Shown piece by piece: positions 5,278-5,729 of a DNA stretch of 5,729 bases (positions within the stretch are counted from its first letter, which is position 1; each line of letters begins with the position of its first letter). The stretch is from Lachnospiraceae bacterium (lineage in GTDB: Bacteria > Bacillota > Clostridia > Lachnospirales > Lachnospiraceae): assembly GCA_017476305.1 (NCBI GenBank), contig JAFVAA010000200.1:1-5729 (forward strand). Reading direction: 5' to 3'. Made by a program: the position numbers and the translations under genes. The notes under the pieces are model-generated. The model worked only from the letters and a program-made list of their open reading frames with translations. It did not search any database and was not told where the DNA came from.

Positions 5278-5306
5278 ATTATAACCCAACTAATTCTATC
5301 ATACAA
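5278..5306 (-). promoter_or_regulatory. Promoter of the AbrB-PIN operon
   Basis: On the minus strand, TTGTAT (5306-5301), a 17-bp spacer and perfect TATAAT (5283-5278), about 39 nt before the antitoxin ATG. This is a good sigma-A-type match and the probable site of antitoxin autorepression. Confidence 0.7.
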
Positions 5307-5329
5307 GAGAATATTACAGATTTTTCTTT

Positions 5330-5460
5330 TTATTTGCTACAAACTTTGTTTGTTATGAACTCCATTGCATCCTTCGGGCGATAAAAGACTTGAAACTTAT
5401 CTCCACAATCGGAAAGTTCCTTACACATCCCTTTATAAACTTCTCCATCTTCCGTCTCCC
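5330..5460 (-). CDS. Uncertain short ORF after the GNAT gene, possibly frameshifted
   Basis: One frame, ending TAA 5332-5330, carries a protein-like stretch (KELSDCGDKFQVFYRP and KDAMEFITNK) with ordinary codon use. In that frame an ATG at 5536 lies deep in the GNAT gene, and a second internal ATG gives only 32 aa. A different frame has ATG 5448 (MEKFIKGC, ribosome site GGAGACGGAAG) and stops at 5355-5353 after 31 codons. One frameshift would join MEKFIKG to the better stretch. Function not recognised; it may be a decayed gene. Confidence 0.3.
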
Positions 5461-5729
5461 TAAAGCCACTGAATAAATGCTGTCTTATCACTGCTGTTAT
5501 ATCCGGCATTTTGATAAAACCGCAATGTTTCCTCATCCTTAGCCCCTGTCAAAAGCATCATCTTATAACAATTGTTTTCTTTCGCAATCTTTTTCGCATA
5601 TGCCAGACATTCACCTGCATATCCTCTTCCCCGGTAATCCCCATGCGTGACCACGTTTTCTTACATACCGAAGGTATGTTTGAAAGCATATGGTCTGATA
5701 TTTCTTGTCAGATTTGGAATGATCACACA
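5460..5729 (-). pseudogene. GNAT-family N-acetyltransferase, interrupted and 5'-truncated by the window
   Basis: Read from the right edge, one frame gives VIIPNLTRNIRPYAF, then seven codons KHTFGM-stop (5681-5661), then ENVVTHGDYRGRGYAG and on to a natural-looking end FIQWL at 5460. The acetyl-CoA-binding motif A is intact (YRGRGYA, the R-x-x-G-x-A signature), as are the later LRFYQNAGY strand and helix. The family moves acetyl from acetyl-CoA to an amine; the substrate is unknown. Both halves are in the same frame, so a short in-frame insertion carrying TAA broke it, not a frameshift. A GTG at 5654 could restart translation, but the product would lack the N-terminal half of the fold. The N-terminus lies beyond the window. 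Confidence 0.75.
5663..5679. repeat. Short palindrome inserted in the GNAT gene
   Basis: ACATACC-GAA-GGTATGT is a perfect 7-bp hairpin with a 3-nt loop, flanked by further complementary TTTC/GAAA on the minus strand. It sits exactly where the GNAT protein should continue from PYAF to ENVV and supplies the stop codon. No second copy is seen in this window. Confidence 0.6.

Overview
The window reads as a low-GC Firmicutes chromosome segment, most likely a gut Clostridia/Lachnospiraceae-type genome. The signs are strong GGAGG-type ribosome sites, A/T-rich intergenic DNA, a secreted Ig-like protein with an acidic Thr-rich linker, Arc-like RHH proteins, and DUF4314/DUF3846 genes of the kind carried by Tn1549-like integrative conjugative elements (ICEs). 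The taxonomic call is inference from protein style. No rRNA, tRNA or CRISPR array is visible.

Layout. (1) 1-889, minus: a secreted Ig-like protein whose frame runs off the left edge. Its last ~40 codons pass through a run of GC-rich hairpins that look like foreign sequence fused to the gene. (2) 1040-1703, plus: two tandem paralogous 59-60 aa ribbon-helix-helix (RHH) proteins, each behind a promoter-like element at an identical distance. (3) 1740-1843: a block of strong inverted repeats without a convincing gene, possibly a relic transfer origin or structured RNA. (4) 4205-2003, minus: a compact operon of a small acidic-tailed protein that appears frameshifted, a DUF262 (GmrSD-N/ParB-like) protein with an 85-residue acidic tail, a DUF3846 protein and a DUF4314 protein, ending in a terminator. 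(5) 4206-4577: gene-poor, with two different pairs of 9-bp direct repeats, each pair at 11-bp pitch, a strong terminator hairpin and the C-terminal scrap of a broken gene; it looks like the attachment end of an integrated element. (6) 5306-4578, minus: an AbrB/MazE-type antitoxin and PIN-domain toxin pair with a good sigma-A-type promoter. (7) 5729-5330, minus: a GNAT acetyltransferase broken by a short in-frame palindrome carrying a stop codon, followed by a small uncertain ORF.

Interpretation. About 1.7-4.5 kb is best read as a shortened relic of a Tn1549-like ICE: accessory DUF genes are present, but relaxase, coupling protein and a full integrase are not. The region shows repeated decay or rearrangement (a frameshift, a palindrome insertion, an orphan C-terminus, a hairpin-fused gene end). 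The RHH pair and the AbrB-PIN pair are the apparently intact regulatory modules. The most unusual functional candidate is the DUF262 protein without an HNH nuclease domain, encoded beside a second acidic-tailed protein.
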